A stretch of 64,000 bases of DNA from Adiantum capillus-veneris (lineage: Eukaryota > Streptophyta > Polypodiopsida > Polypodiales > Pteridaceae). The notes below the pieces were generated by a model. The model saw only the letters and a program-made list of their open reading frames with translations. It did no database searches and was not told the DNA's origin. Both the position numbers and the translations under genes were made by a program. Below, piece after piece: positions 11,580-23,021 of the stretch. The stretch's first letter is position 1. The number at the start of each line of letters is the position of its first letter. The stretch is from the NCBI GenBank assembly GCA_014529385.2, contig CM043943.1:100940355-101004354 (forward strand), given 5' to 3'.

Positions 11580-12066
11580 TTACAATGGTACTTGGCCAAA
11601 ACCCATCATTTCTCTATGATCATGAAACTTTTTCCTCACCTTTGGTAGAGGATGTTCTCTGAGGTTGTCACGATTTCTTTCATGGTTTACACAAACTATG
11701 AGAAATTGGACCGCTCGTTTACCATCTTTGCTATGTATCCTAGCATATGTTGAACCATCATCCATTACCTTTGTTTCCATTCGAACTCCCACAATGTAGG
11801 GCTGTCTAAGGATGAGATGATATGAAGATGTATCATGTACAAAGAAGTTTTGGTCAATCTTTACATCACCTATTGTCACCTTCACACCTGGACATGCTGC
11901 ATACAATTCACCGGATGAATTGTTTGCCACGTTTACCATCAGCCATGATCTGTGTCCATCGGCCATTTGCACTTGTTGTAGAGACTCTTTGACATTATGT
12001 TTATTTCTGAACCATGGTCAATGAACCATGGTCAATCAAGGCAACAAATGGCTCTTGAAGATCACC
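11580..12066 (-). pseudogene. Ty3 aspartic protease, active site hit by a 14-bp duplication
   Basis: The protease reads up to an ALIDHGS active-site motif near 12025, then loses frame at a perfect 14-bp tandem duplication (12009-12022 and 12023-12036). After it the frame resumes as the open stretch 11972-11580 (130 codons), with the flap-like SSGELYAA, VTIGDV and FVHDTSSYHLILRQPY. Another register change lies just before it, near 12105, so the domain is split over three frames. DHGS replaces the usual D-S/T-G; I believe this is a family trait rather than a mutation, because the residues around it are otherwise regular. Confidence 0.75.
12009..12036 (+). repeat. 14-bp tandem duplication in the protease active site
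   Basis: gaaccatggtcaat occurs twice back to back. 14 is not a multiple of three, so it shifts the protease frame exactly at the DHGS codons. Confidence 0.95.
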
Positions 12067-12647
12067 TATCTTGACCAAAGTTTCTGTACTAGCCCTTGCC
12101 CAGTGACTTCATGAATAGTAGCTCCTAGGAAATGCTTCACTCTCCCACTAGATTGGTAGCATCCTACCACAGCTCCATCATCCTCCTTATTTTGCAGTTG
12201 CATCCCTTGTGTCTTCGAGGTTTCCCCTTCAACCTGTGGACAAGAAACTTCAGCAAGGGTTTGCCTCTTCCTCTTGATGATGTCAATGATCTCCTCATGG
12301 AATTCACGCTTTGCAATGCCAAGAACTTCTCCCAAAGTAAACTCAATCTTGCTATTCAAGATCCTTTCCTCCAAGACTTTCTTTAAATCTGTAGAAACCT
12401 CAATATCATATTGTAGTTTATAAGTTGGGCCTTTTGTCTTACCTTTTGTTGGCTCTTTCTTCTTTCCTGTTGTAGACTCCTCCATGAGTACTTCAGGTGG
12501 AGATGCTCCTTGTGTTGAGGGCCAAATTTGACCATGATGGTCACTCGCCTCCTCATCATTAAGGTGCTCAATTTTTACTCCATAAGTAGCTGCCTCAACT
12601 GCAGAACTAGCACGGTTAGTTGCCATATCTTCAACTAAGGTTTGCAT
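12066..12647 (-). CDS. Gag-protease linker region of the Ty3 element
   Basis: 193 codons. A charged, lysine-rich N-terminal half (GKKKEPTKGKTKGPTYK) is followed by a helical block with VLEERILNSKIEFTLGEVLGIAKREFHEEIIDIIKRKRQ-like content at about residues 90-130, lying between the zinc knuckle and the protease. The frame is the same as that of the upstream gag piece: only one stop codon (complement of 12654-12656) and two codons separate them. At its end (about 12105) the frame shifts away from protease. Confidence 0.6.
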   Translation of the reverse strand: MQTLVEDMATNRASSAVEAATYGVKIEHLNDEEASDHHGQIWPSTQGASPPEVLMEESTTGKKKEPTKGKTKGPTYKLQYDIEVSTDLKKVLEERILNSKIEFTLGEVLGIAKREFHEEIIDIIKRKRQTLAEVSCPQVEGETSKTQGMQLQNKEDDGAVVGCYQSSGRVKHFLGATIHEVTGQGLVQKLWSR

Positions 12648-12653
12648 TCCCCC

Positions 12654-13364
12654 CTACCCAAAGTTAGTTCTCAAGGGTAGGCCTATCTCTCTTAAGTGGA
12701 TTTTACTGTCCTTAAAAAAGACAACATCTTTTGACAAAGTATCACTAAAATCATCACAATCCCTTCTTACATGGTCTGTACTATCACACCAAATACATCT
12801 ATTAACAAACCCTTCTTTGGGTTGTTGTCTTTGCCTAGGAAGTGGCCCTGATGGTTGGCCTTTTTCTTCAAGCTTTGCAAGCTTCACCTTTAAGTCACGC
12901 ATTCCCTTCACAAGCTCATCTAGCATGGACTCATCAAACTTAGGAGCTATATAAGTAGGCTTTACCATTTTGTCAGAATTTGCGGTTGAAGGAATTGTAA
13001 TGTTTACTACCATCTTGTCCCTTCTTCTTTGTCGTTTGGCAAGTAGTGAGACAGCACCTTCAACCTCATTCCAGTTGGTCTTTAGTCCTTGCTCAGCATC
13101 TTTATCTTCAAGAAGAAGCTCCAAATTTTCTTGAAACTCTTTACCTACAGCTTGTAAGAAAAGATCTGTCTTCTCTGCATCTAGTGTGGCCCTTTCTGTC
13201 CTTGTGAGTTGTGCATAGCGCCGCTCAAATTCCCTAAGTAGCTCTGTTATTGATAGTCCTTGCTTTGTCTTGACTACCCATTCTAAGAATGTCCTTTTGG
13301 TCGTGACTCTCTCCGAGTCCTCCATGAAATATTCCTCCTTAAAGCTACTTTGAGTTTTTCCCAA
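12654..13364 (-). CDS. Ty3 gag, C-terminal part with zinc knuckle
   Basis: 236 codons. Residues 40-110 are a helical capsid-like region (ELLREFERRYAQLTRTER..). Near residue 190 lies an intact CCHC knuckle, CIWCDSTDHVRRDC (C-x2-C-x4-H-x4-C), for RNA packaging. The frame ends at an in-frame TAG (complement of 12654-12656); the next open stretch continues in the same register, so one point mutation separates gag from the linker. Confidence 0.8.
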   Translation of the reverse strand: MGKTQSSFKEEYFMEDSERVTTKRTFLEWVVKTKQGLSITELLREFERRYAQLTRTERATLDAEKTDLFLQAVGKEFQENLELLLEDKDAEQGLKTNWNEVEGAVSLLAKRQRRRDKMVVNITIPSTANSDKMVKPTYIAPKFDESMLDELVKGMRDLKVKLAKLEEKGQPSGPLPRQRQQPKEGFVNRCIWCDSTDHVRRDCDDFSDTLSKDVVFFKDSKIHLREIGLPLRTNFG

Positions 13365-13693
13365 TTTCTCCCATGCCCATCTTTAATTTCCCTAACATGC
13401 TCCCTAATTTCTAGAGCAACAACTAGCTCAAAGCTTTGAATCATCTCACTTTCTAACATGCGATGCAGCTCCATCCCCTTCACATACTCGTGTAAGTACT
13501 TGGTTACATCTTTGCCATTGACTTGATCCATTTTGTTGATGGCTGCTTGTATGGCCTTCATTGCTGAAATCTGCCTTCTTTCAGTGGCAAGTTTTTTCTG
13601 CATGAACATTGCAAATGCTTGAAACATTTGCATTGTTGATGGGTCAAACTGCATACCATGTTGCTCAACATGATCACCCATGGTTACCCACAA
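13283..13693 (-). CDS. Ty3 gag, N-terminal part
   Basis: 136 codons from an ATG about 40 bp inside the primer-binding site. It includes FAMFMQKKLATERRQ, a helical MDQVNGKDVTKYLHEYVKGM block and ALEIREHVREIK. It overlaps the next gag piece by 82 bp in another register, so a frameshift near 13330-13364 splits one gag gene. No other gene lies between the LTR and this start. Confidence 0.7.
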   Translation of the reverse strand: MWVTMGDHVEQHGMQFDPSTMQMFQAFAMFMQKKLATERRQISAMKAIQAAINKMDQVNGKDVTKYLHEYVKGMELHRMLESEMIQSFELVVALEIREHVREIKDGHGRNWEKLKVALRRNISWRTRRESRPKGHS

Positions 13694-13709
13694 ATTCTCA
13701 CCCTGGCAG

Positions 13710-13734
13710 TTTCACGTCGGGCTCACCAAAAATA
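13710..13734 (-). promoter_or_regulatory. Primer-binding site candidate
   Basis: On the minus strand the bases after the 5' LTR read TATTTT then TGGTGAGCCCGACGTG. The TGG that pairs with a tRNA CCA end lies about 6 nt from the LTR, as expected. I cannot name the tRNA with confidence. Confidence 0.6.
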
Positions 13735-15746
13735 TGTTGAGAAATTTGCGATCTTGCAAGGAAAGCACCGGGCTTATGGCTGTGAGAGTTTGTGAGAGAA
13801 CTCCAAAAAAACTATATGAAGGAGTTAAACCATAGATGCCATGAAGACTAGGGTTTGGAAGGAAGTGCAATCAAAGAAGTCCTACTTTTTCTCTCTTGCA
13901 CTCACACACACAAAGAAAGAACACAAAAGAGAGTGTCAAAACAACACAAAGATGAAAAAATCAAGGCTATGGTCATATCGTATCATGGGTAATATAAAAG
14001 GGTTAATAGATGATTTAATGGCATTCAATATTGGCTGACCAAATAGGCTACGAATTGTTCTTTGGAATTGTAGTTTTGTGCTTACCATAATATATATATT
14101 TTGTCTAGTGATTGGGATTAATTGTGTGTACAAATCCTCTTGGTTCATAGCAAGATAACTACGCTTACGTCAAAAGAAAAGTTATAGTCTATGAGAGGTA
14201 TTATAATGGGATCCGGTGATAGAAGTATTTCATTGAGCCTTTCTGGGCCAAAGAGAAACACTATACGTTGTTGAAAGTGTCTAATCCATAAGTTAATTCT
14301 AATAGATCGTACAAGTGAAAGTGATAGAAATTATCATCATGTGGATTATTCATTTAGGATAACTCTAGTATGTGTAAAATGTAGATATGAGAGAAGAGAA
14401 GGGAAGAGAAGAGAAGAGAGTTTCCCTCCCAAGCCCTATTCTTGCCCGTAGGCAATAAGGATACTGCGGGGAGAGATGTACCTCTAGCACGGAGAACCTA
14501 AAATTTGTAGAGAGGATGAATTACTAAGAATGAGAGAGATAGGTTTGGTTAACGAGATGAGATTAGATATATATATATGTTGGATTAGAGACGAAAAAGA
14601 AAACAACAAGAAATCAAGAAAACATCAATGTAGAACACATCTTACTTGACAAACCCTTCGACACCATTATTGATGGAGAGAGAAGAAGAGGAGAGAACTC
14701 CACTTTGATTGATACGCCAAGTCGAAGACCTTATTTGATTAGAGTTGATCTTCCATGGATAGCATGCAAGAATGGCTAGTCTTCCTCTAGGAGAAAGTGT
14801 ACGCTTAGGATTTTGTTAATGGCTAAGTACAATTTGGCGTTACTACTCACTCCCTCATGGATTCCTCTCATCAATGGGTTGAATGCTTGAGTTCTTTTCA
14901 AGGAAGAAGAGGTTTCCTTCTATAGGTGAAGGGAACCCCCAAGGGTTTACACAAGAAGAGAAGAGCCAGTGTGAACAGAAATTGGAAAAGTTGGAAATGA
15001 GTTGTCCCTATATGACGTGGGTAGACTGGGGTCCAGTATTTTGATCATATCTCCTTAACCCTGGCTTCAAATAAAAAAGTAAAAATATGGGCAAAAACTT
15101 CAGCTCATTATCTACGATTTTCATTTAAAATTTTTTTTCCAATTCGGATTGGAGCCGTGTGTAAAAAAATCATCAAAATAGGGTCCATTTCTGGCAGCAA
15201 AAGTCTTCTTGTGGTCCCCTTAGCCTAGAATTTCATTTGATTCCAAAGGACACCTCATGCCGTATGAAAGCATGACATTGCTCCTTGACAAAATTTTGTA
15301 ATCATGCTTACAATAATGCATTAAAATAAGTGTATCTTTGAAATCATGCCACCTAGTGTCCCACTAGGATTTGATTCCATCCTAGTAGCTATTTAAAAAG
15401 AAATATTAAAAAATATGAAAAATACATAGAATATATATATTGGAGTTTACCCTAGATATAGGATCTAGCTAGGGTGTGAGATGATAATGAGATAGTAGAA
15501 ATAAAGAATCAATGCTTTTTGCCCCAAGTTAAAGAGGCGGAGCTATTGACACTTTTCCCATAGTATTTTATGATGGTAAAGTAAGAATAGGTTACCCTTG
15601 AGAAAAATAATAGGATGAGATAGAAGGCTTATTATTATACTTAAATATACATGTGTACATTATAGGAAAGATAATTACATATCTAAAAAATTACAAGATA
15701 GATCTTGTAGCATGCGTTCCCACTATGTACATGTCACAGCACAACA
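13735..15746 (-). repeat. 5' LTR of the 6-16 kb Ty3 element
   Basis: Direct repeat of 5995-8011. In element sense it starts near 15746 with TGTTGTG and ends CTCAACA at 13735. It carries the intact 70-codon leader-type frame at 13936-14148. Confidence 0.93.
13936..14148 (-). CDS. 70-aa conserved leader-type ORF in the 5' LTR
   Basis: 70 aa from MNQEDLY to FIFVLF, stop TGA. Aligned without gaps, 43 of 70 residues equal those of the 70-aa frame at 51664-51876 in the Tat-like element, and both stop at the same position. The two DNA sequences differ mostly at third codon positions, which argues for selection on protein. It lies at the downstream end of the LTR, just before the primer-binding site, so it would be near the 5' end of the genomic RNA if transcription starts upstream of it. 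I recognise no domain. The C-terminal third is hydrophobic (PFILPMI, IFVLF), so a peripheral membrane or binding role is possible but unproven. Confidence 0.65.
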   Translation of the reverse strand: MNQEDLYTQLIPITRQNIYIMVSTKLQFQRTIRSLFGQPILNAIKSSINPFILPMIRYDHSLDFFIFVLF

Positions 15747-18700
15747 CGCTGACCTTAAGTTCCATCCTCCTTTGATATCTTAGAGACTCTATGCCATATT
15801 AGGAGAGACTATAGTACCAAGCCATTTACATGCATGTTTAATAGGCTAGCATTTGCAAGTGAGGCTCCAACAAGTTTGCACCTCCTTTGCTCACTTGAAA
15901 AAAACTATGCTGGTTTAAGACTAGCTATTATGAACCATTGTACCAAGCCATTCACATTCAAAGTGGAAGTGGACACCTATGAATTCCTACAAGTTGAGAG
16001 CTAGCATGTACAAGTCAATTTCTACCCTTAGTTTAAATCACACTTGATACTACTTTCTCAACTTATGGAAGAGGCTCGAGCTTAAGTTCTATCCTCCCTT
16101 CTATCAAGGAGAGTATATGCTAGATTAAAAGAGGCTATAGTAACAAGCCATATCCATGCATGTTTAGTAGGCTAGCATTTTCAAGTGAGACTCCAACTTA
16201 AGTTCCAACCTCCTTTGCTTCCTTGAAAAACCTATGTTGGTTTAGGACAAAGCCATTATCCACCATTGTATCAAGCCATACACATGCATAACAGAAGAGC
16301 ACAACTAAGAATGCCTACACGTTGAGAGCTAGCATGTACAAGTCAAGTTCTACCCTAAGTTTAAATCACTCTTGAAAATACTTTCCGAACCTTATGCAAG
16401 AGACTTGAGCTTAAGTTCAATCCTCCCTTTCTATCTTGGAGACTCTAATATCCATGCATGTTTACTAGGCTAGCATTTGCAAGTGAGGCTCCAACTGAAG
16501 TTGGAGTCTCCTTTGCTCACTTAAAAAATCTATGCTGGTTTATGTTTAGCTATTATCCACCATTGTATCAAGCCACACACATGCATAGTGTGTGAAAGTT
16601 CAAAACCTATGAATGCCTACAAGTTGAGAGCTAGCATGTACAAGTCAAGTTGTACCCTAAGTTTAAAGCACTCTTGAAACTACTTTCCCAACTTATGCAA
16701 GAGGCTCAATCTTAAGCTCGATCCTCCCTTGCTATCTTGGAGACTCTATGCTAGATTAGGAGAGGCTATAATACCAAGTTATATCCATGGATGTTTACTA
16801 GGCTAGCATTTTCAAGTGAGGCTCCAACTTAAGTTGGAGTCTCCTTTGCTCACTTGAAAACATTTATGCTAGTTTAGTACTAGCTAGTATCCACCATTGT
16901 ATCAAGAAGTATGCATGTATAGTGTGTGGAAGTGCACAACTATGAGTGCCTTCAAGTTGAGTACTAGCATGTACAAGTCATTTTCTACCCTAAATTTAAA
17001 GCACTCTTGAAACTAATTTCCAAACTTATGCAAGAGGCTGCAAGCTTAAGTTTGATCCTCCCTTGCTATCTTGAAGACTATATGCTAGATAGGAGAGGCT
17101 ATAGTACCAAGCCATATTCATGCATGTTTACTAGGCTAGCATTTGCAAGTGAGGCTCCAACTTAATTTTGGGTTTCCTTTGCTCACTTGAAAACATCTAT
17201 GCTGGTTTAGGAAAAGCTATTATCCACCATTGTATCAAGTCATAAGCATGCATAGTGTGTGGAAGTTCACAGCTATGAATGCCTACAAGTTGAGAGCTAG
17301 CATGTACAAGTCAAATTCTACTCTACATTTAAAGAACCCTTGAAACTACTTTCCCAACTTATGCAAGAGGCTCTAGATTAAGTTTGATCCTCTGTTGCTA
17401 TCTTGGTGACTCTATGCTAGATTAGGAGAGGCTATAGTACCAAGCCATAACCATGCATGTTTACTAGGCTAGCATTTGCAAATGAGGCTCCAAGTCTCCT
17501 TAGCTCACTTGAAAACATCTATGCTTGTTTAGGACAAGCTATTATCCACCATTGTATCAAGCCATTCGTATGCATACTGTGTGGAAGTGCACACCTATGA
17601 ATGCCTACAAGTTGAGAGCTAGCACGTACAAGTCAAGTTCTACCCTAGATTTAAAGCACTCTTAAAACTACTTTCCCAACTTATGCAAGAGGTTCTAGCT
17701 TAAGTTCGTTCATCCCTTGCTATCTTGGAAACTCTATGCAAGATTAGGAGAGGCTATAGTAACAATCCATATTCATGCATGTTTACTAGACTAGCATTTT
17801 GAAGTAAGTCTCCAACTTAAGTTCGAGTCTCATTTGCTCACTTGAAAACATTTATGCTGGCTTAGGAAAATCTATTATCGACCATTGTATCAAATCATAC
17901 ACACGCATAGTGTGTGGAAGTGCACACCTATGAATGCCTACAAGTTGAGAGCTAACTTTCACAACTCAAGTTCTACCCTAAAGTTAAAGCTCTCTTGAAA
18001 CTACTTTCCCAACTTATGCAAGAGTCTCGAGCTTAGCTTCAATCCTCTCTTCCTATCTTGGAAACTCTATGAATGCCTACAAGGTGAGAGATAACATGTA
18101 CAAGTAAATTTCTACCCTAAATTTAAAGCACTCTTGACACTACTTTCTCAACCTATGCAAGAGGTTCAAGCTTAAGTTTGACCCTCTTGCTATCTTGGAG
18201 ACTCTATGCTAGATTAGGAGAGGCTATAGTACCAAGTCATATCTATGCATATTTACTTGGCTAGCATTTGCAAGTGAGGCTCAAACTTAAGTTCGAGCCT
18301 CCTTTGCTCACTTGAAGAAACCTATGGTTGTTTAGGACTAGCTATTATGAACCATTGTATCAAGCTATATTTATGCATAGTAGAAGTGCACACCTATGAA
18401 TGGCTTCAAGGTGAGAGCTATCATGTACTGCAAGTCAAGTTCTACCCTAAATTTAAAGCACTCTTGACACTTATTTTTCTTGCAAGAGGCTCGAGCTTAA
18501 GTTCTAGCCTCCACCAAGCTATATCTAAGCATATTTACTAGGCTAGCATTTGCAAGTGACGCTCCACAACCTAAGTTCGAGCCTTCTTTACTCAATTGAA
18601 AAAATCTATGTTGGTTTAGGACTAGCTATTATGAACCATTGTATCAAGCTATATGTACGCATAGTGGAAGTGCACACCTATAAATGCGTACAAGGTGAGA

Positions 18701-19140
18701 GCTAGCATGTACAAGTCAAGTTCTACCCTAAATTTAAAGCACCCTTGACACTACTTTCTCTTGCAAGAGGCTCAAACTTAAGTTTGATCCTCCACCAAGC
18801 CATATCCAAGCATGTTTACTAGTCTAGCATTTGCAATTGAGGCTCCAACTTAAGTTCGAGCCTCCTTTACTCAATTGAAAAAATCTATGCTGGTTTAGGA
18901 CTAGCTATTATGGACCAGTGTATCAAGCCAACGCATGCATAGTGAAAGTGAAAATCCATGAATGCATTCAAAGTGAGATCTATCATGTACAAGTCAAGTT
19001 CTACCCTAAATTTTAAGAACTCTTGACACTACTTTCTCAACTTATGCAAGAGGCTCGAGCTTAAGTTTGGTCCTTCCTTGCTATCTTGGAGACTCTATGC
19101 TAGATCAGGAGAGGGTGTAGTCTACCTTTGCTCCTAGATC
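15747..19140. repeat. Satellite array, ~325-bp monomer, right part
   Basis: Continues the array interrupted at 5994. The landmark 'catgcatgttta.ta' falls near 15829, 16154, 16453, 16787, 17122, 17452 and 17773, then in altered form near 18244, 18523 and 18806, where shortened monomers of about 280 bp appear. About ten monomers, each with two related halves. No open frame of interest. It ends near 19140, where the repeat motif is lost. Confidence 0.92.
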
Positions 19141-19790
19141 TTGCTAGCACTTGTACGTGATTAAGTCTGAGTCTCTTCTACACATGCATGCTTACATATG
19201 AGTTTTGTACCAAGCCGTATGCATGCAATATTGCTACACTAAGGCTAAAAGTTGGATTTTTGCATGAAAAAGAAGAACTTTCTGTCCCATGGCAAAATAT
19301 CCTAGGTTATGATGAGAAGCCACGGGTCAGTAGACGAAGTCAATATCAAAGAAAACACACAACATCAAAACATCAATGGAGATCTTGATTGCTTACCAAG
19401 CAAGTGTGCTCCTTGTTTGATTTCACAAAGTTCTTTGGTGATTGTTTTTGGAGCAAAGAATATCACCTAGATGAATACTCATAGTGATTAGACAGCGTGG
19501 ATAATAATCCAAGCGTACTTAGAGACTATACATTGAGTAGAGCAATCATAGAGGGTGATTAAAACTATTACACATAGATTAGAGATACTAGCACTTAGAT
19601 ATTAGGTGATTAGGTAGACTAGTAAAGCAATTAAAGTGATTGAAAATCCATTATAAAGAGATTGAAGAGCTTAAAAAGCAGTTACATGGATTACACATTC
19701 TAAGCTATAGAAAATTGAGAGGACGGAGAGTTCAAAGAACTAATGCATAGGTTAAACCAAAATTTGGTGAGACTAGAATCTTGTCATTAT
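19141..19790. other. No gene seen
   Basis: Sequence right of the satellite. Short direct motifs (gtgattaga, gattagagatac) recur at 19550-19680, but there is no coherent frame. Confidence 0.3.
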
Positions 19791-20700
19791 TTTGGATGCA
19801 AACTTAAGACCCGGCACCTGGGTATGGATACATATTCCACTACACTAACATAACAATCTTCAAACTCAATTGCAAGTACTATAGTATTAGGGTGATTTGG
19901 AACATTGATCATTTGGTGCCAGTTTGATGGCCTATTTATCCGGTCGCTCCCCATACCTTTACCGCCACTGACCAACTCAAGTTACAAATGAATTTCTATA
20001 GACACAACATGTGATATTTGGCAAGGTAGGATTGTATTTCTCACCAAAGTATCATATTGCACCCCTTCTACCAAGCCTTACAAAGAAGTTGATCCACTAG
20101 AGCTGGTCTGCATGCTTATTTCTAATAGGGTGGATTGTGGTGACAAATTAGGTCCTCCTAGCAACTGTGTTGTACTCTTGTTATACATCACCTCTTGATA
20201 GATGTTCTCAAGCTCTTGGACCATCCTTTTCTCAACTTTTGGTCAGGAACCTTTTATGGTCTACGTGTGGTTGTTCGTTTCCTTGGGCAAAGGGTTGCTA
20301 ACCAACCATTACGCTCTTGCCTACATTTGAAAGGTTTGGTATTATTGATTGAGCACATTAGAGTAGGGAATTGTTAAGCAAGCTCGTTGTTCAAAGACTT
20401 CTTCAATATGGTGAGACTTGAATAAAGCTCCTTCTACATTTGATCCATTCTAGAGGTCCCCCTACTACCAATAGACCCTAGCTCCTAAAGATCTGGTGGA
20501 TCTCTAAAGAGATGAGGAGCATACGCCTTAACGAGGTTGGGAGGACCTCATTTTATTGAGTATTTTTCATGCTTGGGAGCTACTACGACCAGGCCAAACT
20601 ACATGTCTTGAGGAGCACCGATACCAATGAATTATGTGGAACCCTATGTTGCGTACTGACTAGGGACACATGCATTGTAGCTGACGCTGTGAAGCGCGTG
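19790..20700 (-). other. Possible decayed retroelement coding remnant
   Basis: On the minus strand, stretches with protein-like composition (MVQELENIYQEVMYNK near 20200, PPNLVKAYAPHLFRDPPD near 20510) are linked by stops and shifts. They resemble a worn gag more than a host gene, but no knuckle or catalytic motif is visible. Weak call. Confidence 0.2.
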
Positions 20701-21785
20701 TCCCCCTAGAAATTGGTCAAAATGAAACTATGGGGATTGTAGGAGGAGCATAGGGTTGGACAAAGCAGCATGTAGCAGGAGAGACTAAGACATTTCAAAG
20801 GAGATTAGATGGGTGTATGTCTTGCTTGCAATTAGAGCATGAATGGAGAAAAGTATTTGCCTTTTATTAAGGCTTAGGTTGAGGGAACGATATGAGAGTA
20901 GAATCCAAGCTCCGATGGTGGCAAGCTGCATATAAAGAAAATCTAGGTGGTAGTAGCAGTTGCTCAAGTAGCATTTTGAACTTGACCCAACAAATCTGAT
21001 CAAGATTGGGGACTTTCAACCTTTGGAACCTTTGGAGTGTGAACACTAGAACGGTTACAATGGGATCCAAGGGTTGGCTCTGGAATGATCTTTTTGATCC
21101 TACAAATGTTTTGGGAAGAGCATTGGAGATGCTAGTGGCTATCAAGAGAGTTTGTGATGGATTTTGGAACATGATTGTGGCTAACCGACAAGCTTGCATG
21201 ATATCTAGCTTTTTGTGCCTAGTTGCTCACAAAGGGATTGCAATGGCTCCTTGGCTAGTATAAAGTGGACACTCCATCATGATTGAGCTACAACCATGCC
21301 CTATCAAGACATAATAACATTGATTCTAGGAATTTTCTCAGGCCCAACAGATTTGGATTTGAAATTTGAGGCTTATGGGTGCCTTTACGTCGGTATCTAT
21401 GAATTTACTTGGGGTGTAACATCTTGGTCAAAGCTAACTAATCCCACATTAGGGTAGAAGTTTTCATCAAGCAGTCAAACTATTAAGATGTCAACAAGTA
21501 TACGTTTTTGTGTCCTACTGTAGGTTGTAGCAATAAATCTTGGAGTCAAAAGAAGGATTTGACATGGGAGCCAATCAACACTTTTAAGTGCTTTTTCAGT
21601 TATCAAGGGCTTTCTAGGAGGAGCTCGGATACATATGCTCCATGAGAATAGTATCGGATACATATGCTCCATAATACACATGTCCCCTTAGGTTGAGCAA
21701 AGAGACAATGCCTGCTTCTTGTGGTTGTTAACAACGTACAATACTAGGCTCTTTAATTCATTAGCTATTTGCTTAAGAATATGGA
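20701..21785. other. No gene seen
   Basis: Short frames on both strands only, overlapping one another and without recognisable motifs (for example 85 codons at 21006-21263 and its antisense partner). Confidence 0.3.
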
Positions 21786-21789
21786 ACAA

Positions 21790-22290
21790 CATTCCCAAGT
21801 GCAATAACCTAGCACCTTGAAACCAAACTTCCAAGAACGTGTGACAACACAAAGAACGTGCCACAACTTTCTCAAATGAAGAAACCTACTAGCACCATGC
21901 AACTTTTCTGCAAGAACTTTTGAAATAAATATTATGCCACGGCTTCCTCAAGTGGAGTAACCTAGCACCACAGTACCTTTTTGCAAGAAATTATGCCACA
22001 AATTTCTCAAGTGAAAAGAACTACGGTACAATGCAAGCTATGTATGATATGGTGACACAAAGAACATGCTACAACTTCGTCGAATGCAACAACCTAGCAC
22101 AGTGCAACCTATAACCATGAACTGGTGACATATAGAGCATGTCATAGCATCCTCAAGACTTGCAACAACCTAACACAATGCAGCATCTATGTAAACGCTA
22201 TTGACACATAGAACGTTCCACAACTTCCTCCACTGGTGCAACAACCTAGCACAATGAAACCTCTCCACAAGAAGTTGGGACACAAACAAT
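21790..22290 (+). repeat. Degenerate tandem repeat, ~80-bp unit
   Basis: Units of the form 'acacaaagaacgtgccacaa', '.ctttctcaa.tg.a', 'caacctagcacaatgcaacc' recur about every 75-85 bp, with the 'cctagcac' block near 21809, 21971, 22093 and 22246. Strongly diverged; no coding sense. Confidence 0.65.
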
Positions 22291-22340
22291 TGTCCCAAAT
22301 TTGTGCATTTTTTCCAAAATTCCTAAATATGTCCTATAAT

Positions 22341-22712
22341 TACAAAGCCAAGAGAGGTGAAATCCCAAAAGTTCAACAAGGCATGGTTTCGACCTTTATC
22401 CAAGGGTTTTTGTGTCTAATTAAGCCATGGTTCTTGTGCACATGTTGATTCCTAGTATCACAGCTAGTGTCGGCCCCACCAAGACAATACTAGTGGGGAA
22501 GCCGTAGTATTCGCCTATACTATGCATGATGGAGGTGATGGTTATATTGACTTGCAAATGACTACCATGAGTCCATACCTTGCAATTTCATTTACAAGTG
22601 AAACTAGGCTTTGATCTAGGTATATTTTCCAAAATGTATAGCATAAATTTGTCTTATAAGATGCATGGTTATAAAATTGGTGACTTTGATAGGGTGTAAA
22701 GTAATGTCGAAG
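22341..22712 (+). repeat. Dispersed direct repeat, copy 1
   Basis: Shared with 25259-25600: from 'gccaagagaggtgaaatc' to 'gggtgtaaagt.a.gtcgaagagct', with a few indels. The flanks do not match, so I do not call the pair LTRs. Confidence 0.85.
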
Positions 22713-23021
22713 AGCTTATCAGCCAAAGCATTTCCAAAGCACCATATTAGGCATACGTCTCAACCACAGTAGTGCCGACACAAGTCCACCAGCATATCCT
22801 ACTCTCAATGTACTGCTAGAGATGACATTCCAGACAAGATGCTCTTTGAGAAATTATTTCTCCATTAAGTACACCATTTGTGGCATGAGTATTGAATTGA
22901 GCATATGACAAACATATCAATTGGGGTAGTCCAATAACAACTTCCCACAATTTGTTTGAAGTTGATAGCACCAAGGAAGCAATATCTTCTCTGAGTTTCC
23001 TCCTATGGATGCACTTTGTCA

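Larger units (their letters stand above)
5995..15746 (-). mobile_element. Ty3/gypsy LTR retrotransposon, 9.75 kb, decayed coding region
   Basis: Two LTRs of about 2.0 kb (5995-8011 and 13735-15746) flank a 5.7-kb internal region read on the minus strand as gag, protease, RT, RNase H and integrase. RNase H lies before integrase, which is the Ty3 order. It lies inside the 325-bp satellite. The bases flanking the two outer LTR ends do not give a convincing target duplication, so outer borders are good to about 10 bp. The frame is broken in gag, before and within protease, between protease and RT, and at the RT/RNase H junction, so the copy cannot act alone. The integrase C-terminus shows no chromodomain that I can recognise. 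Confidence 0.95.

Noticed and set aside
5985-15755. Target-site duplication for the 6-16 kb Ty3 element
   Set aside because: Left flank (ending acctgt) and right flank (starting cgctgacc) give no matching 4-6 bp in register with the LTR ends; a 'gacc' on both sides is offset from the borders.
2130-19140. CRISPR-like regular spacing
   Set aside because: The repeated unit is 265-325 bp with no short palindromic repeat plus unique spacer pattern; it is a eukaryotic satellite.
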